Of a stretch of DNA of 64,000 nt, positions 1 through 8,810 are shown in pieces; position 1 is the stretch's first letter, and each line of letters starts with the position of its first letter. The stretch spans positions 310,001-374,000 of the forward strand of contig NZ_CP041243.1 in NCBI RefSeq assembly GCF_006547065.1, in the 5' to 3' direction. The DNA is from Brevundimonas sp. M20. GTDB taxonomy: Bacteria; Pseudomonadota; Alphaproteobacteria; Caulobacterales; Caulobacteraceae. A program made the translations under genes and the position numbers. Under the pieces are notes generated by a model. The model was not told where the DNA came from, made no database searches, and saw only the letters and a program-made list of their open reading frames with translations.

Positions 1-1275
1 GGGGGAGAGTTCGATCCGGCGGTGCTGCGGCCGGCCCTGTTCACCCTCGTGCCCGCCGCGATCGGTCTGGGGCTTCTCGTGGTGCTGGGGCGGCTGGTGC
101 TGCGGCCGCTGTTCCGGTCGGTGGCGAAGACCCAGACCGGCGGACGCGGGCAGGAGATGTTCGTCGCGGCCTGTCTGCTGGTCGTCGTCGGCGCGGGTCT
201 GGGCGCGCAGGCGGCCGGGCTGTCGATGAGTCTCGGCGCGCTGGTCGCGGGCCTTCTGCTGGCCGAGACCGAGTTCCGGCGGGCGATCGAGGTGTCCATC
301 GAGCCGTTCAAGGGGCTGTTGCTCGGCGTCTTCTTCGTGGGGGTCGGCATCGGGCTGGATCTGGACGCGGTCGCGGCCGATCCGGTGGCGGTCTTCGGAC
401 TGGCGATTCTGCTGACCCTGCTCAAGGCCGGTCTGATCTACGGAACGGCGCGGCTGTGGGGCGTGAAAAATCGCACGGCGATCGAGACCGCATTGGTGCT
501 GGGCCCTGCGGGGGAGTTCGCCTTCGTCATTCTGGGGGCCGGTCTGGTCGAAGGCATCGCCTCGCCCGGATTCACCGGGACGGTGATGCTGGCCGCGACG
601 ATAAGTATATTTACTGTCCCTCTGATGGCGATGTTTGCGGATCGTCTTGCGAACAAGGTGGCGCCAACTCAACCCGATCTTGCGCCCGAGGCGATGCATA
701 TCCCTTCGGTCGAGGGGCAGGTTCTGGTCGTCGGCTTCGGGCGGGTTGGTCGGCTGGTTGGAGAGTTGTTGGCCGAACACGGACAAAAATTCGTGGCCGT
801 GGACGCCAACGCCTCGACCGTTTCGAAGGGGCGGTCCGAAGGCTCGAATGTCTTCTACGGCGATGCGGGTAACGTCGACATGCTTCAGCGGTGCGGGATC
901 GCAAAGGCCCGCGCGATGGTGGTTACAATGGATTTTCCCGCAAAGGTTGATGAAGTCGTGTCGGCGGCGAGGTCGCTGCGCCCGGACCTGATCCTGATCG
1001 CCCGCGCCCGGGATTCGAAGCACGCGGAAAGATTGTATCGACTGGGCGTCACCGACGCGGTTCCGGAAACCACCGAGGCCAGCCTGCAGTTGGCGGAGAA
1101 CACCCTGGTCGACCTGGGTGTGCCCATGGGGCTGGTCCTGGCGTCCATTCACGAGCGCCGGGACAGGTTCAGGAAACTGTTCCAGGACGCCATGCCCGAA
1201 AGTAAAGGGGAGCGCCTCCCGAGGGCGCTCAGGTCAACAAATCGTCGTCAGGGCGCGACGGAGCAGCAAAGCTGA
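1..1275 (+). CDS. CPA2/Kef-type monovalent cation:proton antiporter, 5'-truncated by the window edge
   Basis: The frame is open from base 1, so the N-terminal membrane half lies outside the window; 424 residues remain. The visible part has five or six hydrophobic segments typical of CPA2 exchangers, including the Kef-like stretches LAETEFRRAIEVSIEPFKG and GPAGEFAFVIL. From about residue 235 there is a cytosolic RCK/TrkA-N domain with the nucleotide-binding loop VVGFGRVGR followed by an acidic residue (VAVDAN). The family exchanges K+ (or Na+) for H+ in the inner membrane under nucleotide or glutathione control. The short tail after the RCK domain is basic. From about base 600 codon use becomes less GC-biased (two ATA codons). 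Family assignment is firm; the transported ion is not determined. Confidence 0.88.
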   Translation, partial: GGEFDPAVLRPALFTLVPAAIGLGLLVVLGRLVLRPLFRSVAKTQTGGRGQEMFVAACLLVVVGAGLGAQAAGLSMSLGALVAGLLLAETEFRRAIEVSIEPFKGLLLGVFFVGVGIGLDLDAVAADPVAVFGLAILLTLLKAGLIYGTARLWGVKNRTAIETALVLGPAGEFAFVILGAGLVEGIASPGFTGTVMLAATISIFTVPLMAMFADRLANKVAPTQPDLAPEAMHIPSVEGQVLVVGFGRVGRLVGELLAEHGQKFVAVDANASTVSKGRSEGSNVFYGDAGNVDMLQRCGIAKARAMVVTMDFPAKVDEVVSAARSLRPDLILIARARDSKHAERLYRLGVTDAVPETTEASLQLAENTLVDLGVPMGLVLASIHERRDRFRKLFQDAMPESKGERLPRALRSTNRRQGATEQQS

Positions 1276-1402
1276 ACCGTTAACCGAGCAACGAGTCTGG
1301 CTGTTAACCTGTGCACCCAAATTTGGTCATCGTTGCGTGATGAGTGCGCACCTTCGCCGGACAATGGTCTGGCGGAGGGCGCGCTTCCCCGCGTCTGAAT
1401 CC

Positions 1403-1421
1403 CGCCCTTGAGGCGTTTTTT
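1403..1421 (+). terminator. Possible short rho-independent terminator
   Basis: CGCC (1403-1406), loop CTTGA and GGCG (1412-1415) are followed by six T residues. The stem is only four pairs, so this is weak. It lies about 130 bases after the antiporter stop and just before the TetR gene, so it could end the antiporter transcript. Confidence 0.35.
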
Positions 1422-1467
1422 CGTGCCGGCGGTCCTCCCCCGCTGCTTAGTCGAGTAACCGTTTTTC

Positions 1468-2133
1468 ATGCGAGATATCGCCCTGAGCTCCGTCCAGACC
1501 GCCTCCGATAGCGAGGCTGAAGCCCCCCGCCTCAACCGTCGCCAGGCCGCCAAGGTCCGCACCCGCCAGAAGGTTCTGGACGCCGCCCGCGCGCTCTTCG
1601 CCGAGCGCGGCTATGAGCCCGCCACCATCCGGGACATCGCCAAGGGCGCCGGTATGTCGACCGGCGCCGTGTTCGCCAACTTCCAGGACAAGGCCGAGCT
1701 GTTCGAAGCCGTTCTGGCCGAGGACATGGGCCGTCTGGCCGACTCGCTGAAGGCCGCCGTGGCCGCCGAGAGCGATCTGCGGAGCCGTCTGTTGGCCGCC
1801 CTGACCGCCGCCTATCACGCCCAGCTGGAGCATCTGCCGCTGGTTCAGGCCGTGGTCGCCCGCTCGTGGTTCCAGCCGGTCGCCGCCGAGATGCGCAGCC
1901 GCGCCGCCCTGCGTCCGGTCACCGGCATCATCGCCGAAGTGATCCAGACCGGTGTTCGTGAGGGCGAACTGGGGCAAGACACCGACGTGCGCCTGCTCAG
2001 CGAGCTGGTCTATGTCGCCTACGTCGGCAACTACCGCTTCGCCGCCTACGACAACTGGGGCATCGAGCAACTGACGGCCCAGATCGGCAAGCAGATCGAC
2101 CTGATCCTCGCCGGCGTGATCTCGCGACAATAG
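1468..2133 (+). CDS. TetR/AcrR family transcriptional regulator
   Basis: The protein has 221 residues, normal for TetR regulators. After a basic N-terminus the helix-turn-helix domain spans about residues 30-80: RTRQKVLDAARALFAERGYE, then TIRDIAKGAGMSTGAVFANF and KAELFEAVL, which are the three-helix TetR signature. The C-terminal ligand/dimer domain is helical and not assignable to a ligand. It sits alone between the antiporter gene and a convergent Rieske oxygenase gene, so its target is unclear. Such proteins are usually repressors released by a small molecule. The upstream spacer contains two GTTAAC palindromes (near 1278 and 1303) that could be operator parts, but this is not supported further. 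Confidence 0.9.
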   Translation: MRDIALSSVQTASDSEAEAPRLNRRQAAKVRTRQKVLDAARALFAERGYEPATIRDIAKGAGMSTGAVFANFQDKAELFEAVLAEDMGRLADSLKAAVAAESDLRSRLLAALTAAYHAQLEHLPLVQAVVARSWFQPVAAEMRSRAALRPVTGIIAEVIQTGVREGELGQDTDVRLLSELVYVAYVGNYRFAAYDNWGIEQLTAQIGKQIDLILAGVISRQ

Positions 2134-2211
2134 CAAGGGCCGCGGACCATCGGCCCTTCGGGACCTGCCGACCCGACGCGGCCTGGTGCTTCGCGCACAT
2201 CTGATTGATTG

Positions 2212-2237
2212 AAGGCCGCAGCATCCGCTGCGGCCTT
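2212..2237. terminator. Hairpin between convergent genes
   Basis: A perfect 11-base-pair stem (AAGGCCGCAGC 2212-2222 and its complement 2227-2237) with loop ATCC lies between the convergent TetR and Rieske oxygenase genes. The following bases TTGTCATTT are moderately T-rich on the plus strand. It probably ends TetR transcription and may act on both strands. Confidence 0.65.
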
Positions 2238-2300
2238 TGTCATTTCGCGCTCAAGCCGCGAACGCCCGCGTCGTGAGGGATGGCGCCCTTTGGAAGCGCT

Positions 2301-3419
2301 TCAGCTTTTCCAGCGTAGCGTCGTCGCCTTGACCGGGTTCTCGAAGGAACGGCCCTCGGCGCGGCTTCTCGCCCATTCCCGCTTCAGCTGCTGGTACCAT
2401 TTGGCCTGCTTGTCGGCGTCGTCGATCCAGATCAGCGCCGGGTCGTAGCGCAGGCCCTCGTTTTGCAGGTTCACCATGCCGCCGTCCTGCTTCAGGAAGG
2501 CGACCACGCCCATGCGCAGGAAGGGGCGGATCAGGTCGAAGATCCAGTGATCGGACCAGAAGATCTGGGTGATTCGGGTCTTCGTCTCGGTGACCGGGGT
2601 CAGGCAGGTCAGGGCCAGCACCTGTTTCGGGCCGACCTGGATATGCTCCCAGCGATAGCCGGGCAGACGGAAGGTGATCTCGGTCGCCGGGGCCCCGCCC
2701 AGAATCCTGTAGGCGCGGCTGTTCGATGAAGGGGCGTGACGCACCATCGAGAAGCCCAGCTCGCGCGGTTCGAAGGCCTTGGCCTTCTCGTGCATCGAAT
2801 GCTCCGAGCGCCACCACCATTGCTGATGGACGAAGGGGCCGTGGGCGGGGTCCATCAGGCCGACGACGGCGTGGTCGATGTGGCTGTCGAAATCCATCCA
2901 CTCGACCAGCTTGGCCTCGCCGGTCGCGCCCGGGAAGATCGGCGGCTCGTGATCCGGCTCACCGCCGAGGCGGGCGTCGGCGCTGACCCAGACGAAGACC
3001 ATCCCCTGGCTCTCGCGGACGGGATAGGCGCGCACCTTGATCCGATCGGCCTCGAACGCCTGATCCTCAACCAGTGACGGGATGCTGGCGCAGACGCCGT
3101 CGGGCCGGAAGCGCCAGCCGTGATAGGGGCACTCGACCGTTTCGCCCTCGCCGGGCTTGTTCACGACCCGCCCCGCCGACAGGGGCGCGGCGCGGTGTGG
3201 GCAGATGTCGCGCATGGCGAAGATCTTGCCCGCCTTCGTCCGGCCGATCAGAACGGGTTCGCCCAACAGTTCATGGCGCTTCAGCGATTCCGGCTTCACG
3301 TCGCGCGACAGGGCGACGAAATACCAGGTGTCCAGCACGAAGCCTTTGCCGAAGGCGGTCGGCGGGGCCTTGGCCTCGGGTGTTCTGGGAGAAACCGGAG
3401 CGGGATCGGCGAGGGTCAT
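2301..3419 (-). CDS. Rieske [2Fe-2S] aromatic ring-hydroxylating oxygenase, alpha-subunit type
   Basis: The protein has 372 residues. The N-terminal Rieske domain shows C73-x-H75 (CPHRAAPL) and C97-x2-H100 (CPYHGWRF), the four ligands of the [2Fe-2S] cluster. A C-terminal catalytic domain follows; DSHIDHAVVGLMDPAHGP (around residue 175) holds the His and Asp residues expected for the mononuclear iron. The layout fits single-component-alpha oxygenases such as vanillate demethylase VanA or pheophorbide-type oxygenases, which use electrons from a separate reductase. No reductase or ferredoxin gene is adjacent, so electrons must come from elsewhere. The start ATG is conventional. The substrate cannot be read from the sequence. 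It is transcribed away from the alpha/beta hydrolase gene at 3535. Confidence 0.88.
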   Translation of the reverse strand: MTLADPAPVSPRTPEAKAPPTAFGKGFVLDTWYFVALSRDVKPESLKRHELLGEPVLIGRTKAGKIFAMRDICPHRAAPLSAGRVVNKPGEGETVECPYHGWRFRPDGVCASIPSLVEDQAFEADRIKVRAYPVRESQGMVFVWVSADARLGGEPDHEPPIFPGATGEAKLVEWMDFDSHIDHAVVGLMDPAHGPFVHQQWWWRSEHSMHEKAKAFEPRELGFSMVRHAPSSNSRAYRILGGAPATEITFRLPGYRWEHIQVGPKQVLALTCLTPVTETKTRITQIFWSDHWIFDLIRPFLRMGVVAFLKQDGGMVNLQNEGLRYDPALIWIDDADKQAKWYQQLKREWARSRAEGRSFENPVKATTLRWKS

Positions 3420-3534
3420 GGTTTCTCTTTAGCGCCGCCGGAACGGGAAGTCTTGACCGCGCGCATCCAATCACGCCCCCTGTGCCGACTAACCGACAAT
3501 GGCGGGTGATCGGCCCGCCCAAGGGGGAAACGCC

Positions 3535-4476
3535 ATGAAGACCATGACCGCCATCGCCGCTTGCCTTCTGATGGGGCTCGCCGCGCCCGCGCTCGCCCAG
3601 GAACACGGCGCGCATGCCGCCCACGGCGACCAACACGGCCACCGCCATGCCGACTTTGAGTCCGGTCGCTTCCACGTCCGGGTGGATGGGCCGGAGCATC
3701 CGGTGGGCGACATCATCCTGATCCCGGGCCTCAGCTCCTCGCCGGAGGTCTGGGACGGCCTGACCGATCAACTAAAGGATCGCTACCGCATCCACCGAAT
3801 CCATGTTCAGGGCTTCGCCGGCGCGCCGGCCGAGGACAATGCGACGGGCCCTGTCGCGGCGCCGGTGGCCGAGGACCTGGCGCGCTATATCGCCGAGCAG
3901 GGCCTGAACAAGCCGATCGTCATCGGTCACTCCATGGGCGGCACGATGGGCATGATGCTGGCGGCGCGCCACCCGGACAGCGTCGGCAAGCTGATGGTCG
4001 TGGACATGATCCCCTTCATGGGTGCCATGTTCGCCGCGCCGGGCGTCAATCCGACCGTGGAGAGCGTCACCCCGGCCGTGAACCAGTTCACCGCCATGAG
4101 CGCGGGGATGAGCGACGAGCAGTATCGCGCCCGCGCCGCCGCCACCGTCACCGGCATGATCAGGACCGAAAGCCTGCGCGCCGGTCCGCTCGAGGACGCC
4201 GCAACCAGCGACCGAACGACCTCGCAGAACGCCTACCGTGAGCTGTTGCTGACCGACCTTCGTCCGGAGCTGGCCCGCATCACCGCGCCGGTCGAGGTTC
4301 TGTATGTCGCCTTCGAGGTTCCCGGCATGACGGCGGAGTTCACCGACAACATCTACCGCATGTCCTACGCCACCCTGCCGGGCGTTCAGCTGAAGCGGAT
4401 CGACAACAGCGCCCACTTCATCATGCTGGACCAGCCCGCCGCCTTCGCCGCCGAGGTGAACGCGTTTTTAGAATAG
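3535..4476 (+). CDS. Exported alpha/beta-fold hydrolase with His-rich N-terminus
   Basis: The ATG at 3535 is chosen over an in-frame upstream one at 3499 because it gives a clear Sec signal peptide (residues 1-22, MKTMTAIAACLLMGLAAPAL then AQ) and follows an AAGGGGG Shine-Dalgarno region. The mature protein begins with a His-rich stretch (about 23-40, seven His). The hydrolase core has the oxyanion region LIPGLSSSP, the nucleophile elbow GHSMGG (Ser133), and a catalytic His at about 294 (NSAHFIML). Mature length is about 290 residues. It is likely a periplasmic esterase or hydrolase of unknown substrate. The His-rich segment could bind metal ions, which is speculative. Confidence 0.85.
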   Translation: MKTMTAIAACLLMGLAAPALAQEHGAHAAHGDQHGHRHADFESGRFHVRVDGPEHPVGDIILIPGLSSSPEVWDGLTDQLKDRYRIHRIHVQGFAGAPAEDNATGPVAAPVAEDLARYIAEQGLNKPIVIGHSMGGTMGMMLAARHPDSVGKLMVVDMIPFMGAMFAAPGVNPTVESVTPAVNQFTAMSAGMSDEQYRARAAATVTGMIRTESLRAGPLEDAATSDRTTSQNAYRELLLTDLRPELARITAPVEVLYVAFEVPGMTAEFTDNIYRMSYATLPGVQLKRIDNSAHFIMLDQPAAFAAEVNAFLE

Positions 4477-4597
4477 GGCCCGGTAAGGTCATCCTTTCGG
4501 CGGAAATCGCCTTCACGGTCCTGTGAAGACAGGTTCTGGATTTCCGTGCACCGTCTGATCGGCTAAGGCCGGTTGGACGGGTTGGGTGAGGTTATAG

Positions 4598-6709
4598 ATG
4601 GCCGGTGGCTTCAGCTTCGGACGGGGTGGTGGCGGCGAGAAGCCGGCGCGGACGCCGTTGCAGCGCGTGCTCTACTGGGGCGCCGTACTGGGCGTCTGGG
4701 GCGTCATCTTCCTGGTGGTGTTCTTCGCGGTGTTCGCTCGCGACCTGCCGGACACCTCGACCCTTTACAACGTCGATCGCCAGCCCTCGATCACCTATCT
4801 GGATCGCAACGGCGCCCTGATCGCGGTGCGCGGCACCCAGCAGGCGCCGCCCGCCGATCTGGACGCCCTGCCGGACTATGTGCCGGAAGCCTTCATCGCC
4901 ATTGAGGACCGCCGCTTCTACCACCACCCGGGCTTTGACCCGATCGGCATGAGCCGGGCGGTGGTGTCGAACATGCGGGCCGGGCGCGTGGTGCAGGGTG
5001 GTTCGACCCTGACCCAGCAGCTGGCCAAGAACCTGTTCCTGTCTCCCGACCAGAACATGAAGCGCAAGGTTCAGGAGCTGATGCTGGCCGTCTGGCTGGA
5101 GATGAAGTTCACCAAGAAAGAGATCCTCGCCCTCTATCTGAACCGGGTCTATTTCGGCGCCGGCGCCTATGGCATCGAGGCCGCGTCGCAGCGTTATTTC
5201 GACAAGTCGGCCAAGGATCTGTCGGTCGGCGAGGCCGCCCTGCTTGCGGGCCTGCTGAAGGCGCCGTCGCGCTACTCCCCGGTATCCGAGAGCGAACGGG
5301 CGGCCAACCGCGCCACCGTCGTGCTGAACGAGATGGTCGATGCGGGCGTCATCACGCCGGAACAGCGCGCCCAAGCCGTGACCGAGCCGGTGCGCGTCTC
5401 GCGCACCCTGGCGACCCAGCACGCCCAGTACTTCATCGACTGGCTGGACAAGCAAATCCGCGAGCTGGTCGGCGAGCCGACCGAGGACATGGTGGTGGAG
5501 ACCACGCTGGACCTGACCCTGCAGACCCAGGCTGAACGGTCCGTCCGCCGCATCCTTGAGCGGGATCGCTCGAAGGGCGTGGAGCAGGCGGCGCTGGTGG
5601 CGCTGGACGGCGAGGGCCGGGTGCGCGCCATGATCGGCGGCAGCTCCTATGCCGACAGCCAGTTCAACCGCGCCACCGAGGCCCGGCGTCAGGCGGGTTC
5701 GGCGTTCAAGCCCTTCGTCTATCTGACGGCGGTGGAGAGCGGCTACACGCCCGAGACCCGCGTCAACGATGCCCCGATCCGGATCGGCAATTGGTCGCCG
5801 CGCAACTACTCCGGCACCTTCAACGGCGAGATGACGCTGGCGAACGCCGTGGCGCAGTCGACCAACACCGTCGCCGCCGGGGTCGCCGATCAGGTCGGAC
5901 GCGACAACGTGGCCCGCACCGCCCGTCGTCTGGGCGTGACCAGCCGCATCGGTCTGGAGCCCGCGATGGCGCTGGGCGCGGTCGAGGTCTCGCCCATCGA
6001 GATGGCGCAGGCCTATGACGCCTTCGCCAACGGCGGCCGCCGGGTCGAAGCCTACGGCATCAGCCGCATTCGAACGCCGGAAGGCCGGGTGATCTATCAG
6101 CGCGCCAGTCGCGCCGATGGGCCGGTTCAGGCGATCAGCAACCCTTATCTCTACTACATGAACCAGATGCTGCGGGGCGTGATGACCTCCGGATCGGGCC
6201 GCGGGGCCGCGATCAGCGGGCGCGATGTGGCGGGCAAGACCGGCACCACCTCGGACTACAAGGACGCCTGGTTCGTCGGCTACACCGGCGGCTTCGTCAC
6301 GGCCGTCTGGGTCGGCAAGGACGACAACACCCCGATGCGCGGCGTGACCGGCGGCTCGTCCCCGGCGGCCATCTGGAAGGGCTTCATGGAAGCGGCCCTG
6401 CCGCGCCTGAACGCCCCGGCCATTCCGGACGGCCCGCCCATGCCGGAAGGCTGGACCCCGCCTAGCCCGGTCGAGAGCCTGATCGGCCAGATCGGCGACC
6501 TGTTCGGCGACAATCCGCCCGCCGACGCCGGCGATGATCCACTGGACGAGCGGTTGATCGAGCCGCAGCCGGCCCAGCGGCCGACCGCCCCGAACCGGCA
6601 GGAGACCCCGCCGGTGGTTCGCCCGACCCAGCCCCAGCCGCGTCGCGATGAGCCCCGGCCGGAGCCCGCGCCGCAGTCCGAGAAGAAGTCGGACCCGCTG
6701 TTCTTCTAG
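4598..6709 (+). CDS. Class A penicillin-binding protein 1A-type (transglycosylase/transpeptidase)
   Basis: A bifunctional peptidoglycan synthase of 703 residues anchored in the inner membrane. A Gly-rich cytosolic tail is followed by one membrane helix (about 25-47). The GT51 glycosyltransferase domain shows the catalytic Glu in EDRRFYHH (E103) and the QGGSTLTQQLAKN motif (about 133-145). The transpeptidase domain has SAFK (S368 to K371), STN (421-423) and KTGTT (547-551), all intact. The C-terminus after about 630 is a Pro-rich, low-complexity tail. It polymerises glycan strands and cross-links peptides. The gene is monocistronic and ends in a four-base overlap with the convergent protease gene. 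It is shorter than E. coli PBP1a, as is usual for alphaproteobacterial PBP1A-like proteins. Confidence 0.93.
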   Translation: MAGGFSFGRGGGGEKPARTPLQRVLYWGAVLGVWGVIFLVVFFAVFARDLPDTSTLYNVDRQPSITYLDRNGALIAVRGTQQAPPADLDALPDYVPEAFIAIEDRRFYHHPGFDPIGMSRAVVSNMRAGRVVQGGSTLTQQLAKNLFLSPDQNMKRKVQELMLAVWLEMKFTKKEILALYLNRVYFGAGAYGIEAASQRYFDKSAKDLSVGEAALLAGLLKAPSRYSPVSESERAANRATVVLNEMVDAGVITPEQRAQAVTEPVRVSRTLATQHAQYFIDWLDKQIRELVGEPTEDMVVETTLDLTLQTQAERSVRRILERDRSKGVEQAALVALDGEGRVRAMIGGSSYADSQFNRATEARRQAGSAFKPFVYLTAVESGYTPETRVNDAPIRIGNWSPRNYSGTFNGEMTLANAVAQSTNTVAAGVADQVGRDNVARTARRLGVTSRIGLEPAMALGAVEVSPIEMAQAYDAFANGGRRVEAYGISRIRTPEGRVIYQRASRADGPVQAISNPYLYYMNQMLRGVMTSGSGRGAAISGRDVAGKTGTTSDYKDAWFVGYTGGFVTAVWVGKDDNTPMRGVTGGSSPAAIWKGFMEAALPRLNAPAIPDGPPMPEGWTPPSPVESLIGQIGDLFGDNPPADAGDDPLDERLIEPQPAQRPTAPNRQETPPVVRPTQPQPRRDEPRPEPAPQSEKKSDPLFF

Positions 6710-7434
6710 CGCCCGACCGCGTGCAGGGCGGGGCCGTGGTCCCGCAGCCATTTGCGGTAGGGGCGGTGGTCGCCGACGAGGGTGTGGACGACCGACCAGT
6801 AGGCGGGACTGTGGTCGGCATGGACCAGATGGGCGACCTCGTGGGCGGCCAGATAGTCGGCCACGGCGGGCGGGGCCAGGATGACGCGCCAGCTGTAGCG
6901 GATCGACCGGTTGTGCGGGCTGCACGAGCCCCAGCGCGAGCGGGTGTCGGCGATGGAGACGGTCACCGGGCGCTGACCGAGGGTCCGCAGGTGATGCTCG
7001 GTGCGCTCGACCAGCACCTGCCGGGCCAGCCGTTTGAACAGGTTTTCGACCCGGCGGGAGAAGGCCTCGCCCTCGCCGCCGGACTGGATGACCGGGCCGT
7101 CCGGCCCGTCGATCAGTTGGGCCGCGCCCGCGCCCCCGACCGCGACCAGCAGGGTCGGGCGACCGTAGAGGGGCACCACGGCGCCGGGCTCCAGCGGGGC
7201 GCTGTCGGGCCGCTCGGCCAGCCGTTCGCGCATCCAGTCGGCCCTGGTCCGGGCGAAGGCGACGACCTCGCCCAGCTTGCGCTCGGACGGGGCGACCAGC
7301 ACGGCCTCGCCGGCCCGTCCGTCAATGCGGATCGACAGGCGTCGCGCGCGCGGATTGACCGACAGCCGGACCGGGACGCCGAGCGTCTCAGGCGGCAGTC
7401 GCTGGCCGTTCCGGTACTGCACAGAGAGCCTCAT
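6706..7434 (-). CDS. YgjP-like zinc metallopeptidase (M48/DUF45 family)
   Basis: The protein has 242 residues. The C-terminal half carries the zinc site HEVAH (H198-E199-x2-H202) followed by DHSPAYW with H208, the arrangement of the YgjP/SprT-like DUF45 metallopeptidases. It is preceded by SRWGSCS, which is strongly conserved in that family. The N-terminal half (VRLSVNPRARRLSIRIDG) is the usual YgjP beta region. There is no signal peptide, so it is cytosolic. The start overlaps the end of phaZ by 47 bases on the same strand, so the two are co-transcribed. The stop shares the palindrome CTAG with the PBP stop on the other strand. Physiological substrate unknown. Confidence 0.85.
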   Translation of the reverse strand: MRLSVQYRNGQRLPPETLGVPVRLSVNPRARRLSIRIDGRAGEAVLVAPSERKLGEVVAFARTRADWMRERLAERPDSAPLEPGAVVPLYGRPTLLVAVGGAGAAQLIDGPDGPVIQSGGEGEAFSRRVENLFKRLARQVLVERTEHHLRTLGQRPVTVSIADTRSRWGSCSPHNRSIRYSWRVILAPPAVADYLAAHEVAHLVHADHSPAYWSVVHTLVGDHRPYRKWLRDHGPALHAVGR

Positions 7435-8668
7435 TGGCCGCGATGAAGTCGCGGACGCGGGGGTAGATTTCGTCGCGGAAACGACGGCCGTTGAAGACGC
7501 CGTAGTGGCCGACTTCGGGCTGGACGTACAGGACGCGGCGCTCGTTGGGCAGGTTGGGGGTCAGGACGTGGGCGGCCTGGGTCTGGCCGACGCCGGAGAT
7601 GTCGTCCTTCTCGCCCTCGACCGTCATCAGGCCAATGTCCGTGATCTTCGACAGATCGACCTTGCGCCCGCGGTGCTCCAGCAGGCCGCGCGGCAGCAGG
7701 TGCTGCTGGAAGACGATGTCGATGGTCTGGAGATAGAACTCTTCCGACAGGTCCAGCACCGACAGGTACTCGTCGTAGAACTCCTCGTGCTTCTGGGCGC
7801 CGTCGCCGTCACCGGAGACGAGGTCCTCGAAGTAGCGGCGGTGGGCGTCGATGTGCTTGTCCTCGTTCATCGACATGAAGCTGTAGAGCTGGACGAAGCC
7901 CGGATAGACCCGTCGACCGAAGCCCGGATAGGGCCAGGGCACGGTGTGGATCATGTTCGACCTGAACCAGGTGAAGGGCTTTTCCTCCGCCAGCTGGTTG
8001 GTGACGGTCGGCGACAGGCGGGCGTCGATGGGCGAGCCCATGAAGGTCATGGAGGCCGGACGGTTCGGGTCCTCGTCCTCGGCCATCAGGGCGCATGCGG
8101 CCAGCACGGGCGGTCCGGGCTGACAGACGCCGACGACGTGGGCGCGCGGGCCGATCTGGGCCAGCATGGTGCGGACGTGGTCGATGTAGTCGAAGAAGTC
8201 GAACCGGCCCTCGAGCATCGGCACCTGACGGGCGTTGGACCAGTCGGTGACGTAGACGTCGTGGTCCTGCAGGAAGCCTTCGACGGTGCCACGCAGCAGG
8301 CTGGCGTAGTGGCCGGACAGGGGGGCGACGATCATCACCGCCGGGGCGGAGGCCGGCTTGCCCGCGCGCTTCAGGTCGCCGACGTGACGGGCGAAGCGGA
8401 CCAGACGGCACCAGGGCGAGGACCAGATGACCTGCTCGGTGGTGCGCACGGGCCGGTTGTCGATGGTGATGACATCCAGACCCCAGGCGGGCTTGCCGTA
8501 GCGGCGCGTGATGCTCTCAAACAGCTCGGCCGAGGCGAACGCCGTCCGTCCGAGGGCGGTGTCGGCGGCCGGGTTGAGCGGCGAGGTCCAGAAGTCCCGG
8601 GCCATCTGGGCCCCGATCCGGAAAGGAGCGGCCGAGGCGTAGGCCAGCTCGTGAAGCGTATACAGCAT
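7388..8668 (-). CDS. phaZ: Intracellular polyhydroxyalkanoate depolymerase
   Basis: A 426-residue enzyme that mobilises storage PHB/PHA granules in the cytoplasm, releasing oligomers or 3-hydroxyacids. There is no signal peptide. The N-terminus (MLYTLHELAYASAAPFRI) is characteristic of intracellular PhaZ. The nucleophile box is VGVCQPGPPV with Cys182, matching the catalytic Cys of the PhaZ1 type instead of a Ser lipase box. SGHYASLLRGTVE and TDWSNARQVP are further conserved blocks. It is the first gene of a two-gene operon with the YgjP-like protease. The 240-base upstream region contains a TATAAT element and TGCA-rich repeats, possible sites for a PHA-responsive repressor such as PhaR. No PHA synthase or phasin gene lies in the window. 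Confidence 0.93.
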   Translation of the reverse strand: MLYTLHELAYASAAPFRIGAQMARDFWTSPLNPAADTALGRTAFASAELFESITRRYGKPAWGLDVITIDNRPVRTTEQVIWSSPWCRLVRFARHVGDLKRAGKPASAPAVMIVAPLSGHYASLLRGTVEGFLQDHDVYVTDWSNARQVPMLEGRFDFFDYIDHVRTMLAQIGPRAHVVGVCQPGPPVLAACALMAEDEDPNRPASMTFMGSPIDARLSPTVTNQLAEEKPFTWFRSNMIHTVPWPYPGFGRRVYPGFVQLYSFMSMNEDKHIDAHRRYFEDLVSGDGDGAQKHEEFYDEYLSVLDLSEEFYLQTIDIVFQQHLLPRGLLEHRGRKVDLSKITDIGLMTVEGEKDDISGVGQTQAAHVLTPNLPNERRVLYVQPEVGHYGVFNGRRFRDEIYPRVRDFIAANEALCAVPERPATAA

Positions 8669-8716
8669 GCGTGTCCTGAGACGGCCCCCGCCAAAGAGTG
8701 CGGCAAGGCATCATAG

Positions 8717-8736
8717 ATTATACCGCACTGCAAAAA
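8717..8736 (-). promoter_or_regulatory. Candidate phaZ promoter with adjacent TGCA-containing site
   Basis: On the minus strand TTTTTGCAGTGCGG (8736-8723) runs directly into TATAAT (8722-8717), about 50 bases before the phaZ start. TATAAT is a good -10 hexamer; no clear -35 stands at 17 bases. TGCA/GTGC elements resemble the TGC-rich sites bound by PhaR-type repressors, as far as I recall them. This is an inference from sequence pattern only. Confidence 0.4.
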
Positions 8737-8810
8737 GATAATCAGCGATCACTGAAATCGTGAACGCGGTCGCGGTTGCGGTCGGTGGGACGCCATTCAA
8801 ATTTTTTCCG

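Noticed and set aside
1278..1308. Two GTTAAC elements as a CtrA-binding site
   Set aside because: CtrA needs TTAA-N7-TTAA; here the spacing is much larger.
4592..6925. A 777-residue open frame antisense to the PBP gene
   Set aside because: It is a mirror of a strongly coding GC-rich gene. The composition is Arg/Ala/His-rich with no domain, and the plus-strand frame has complete GT51 and transpeptidase motifs.
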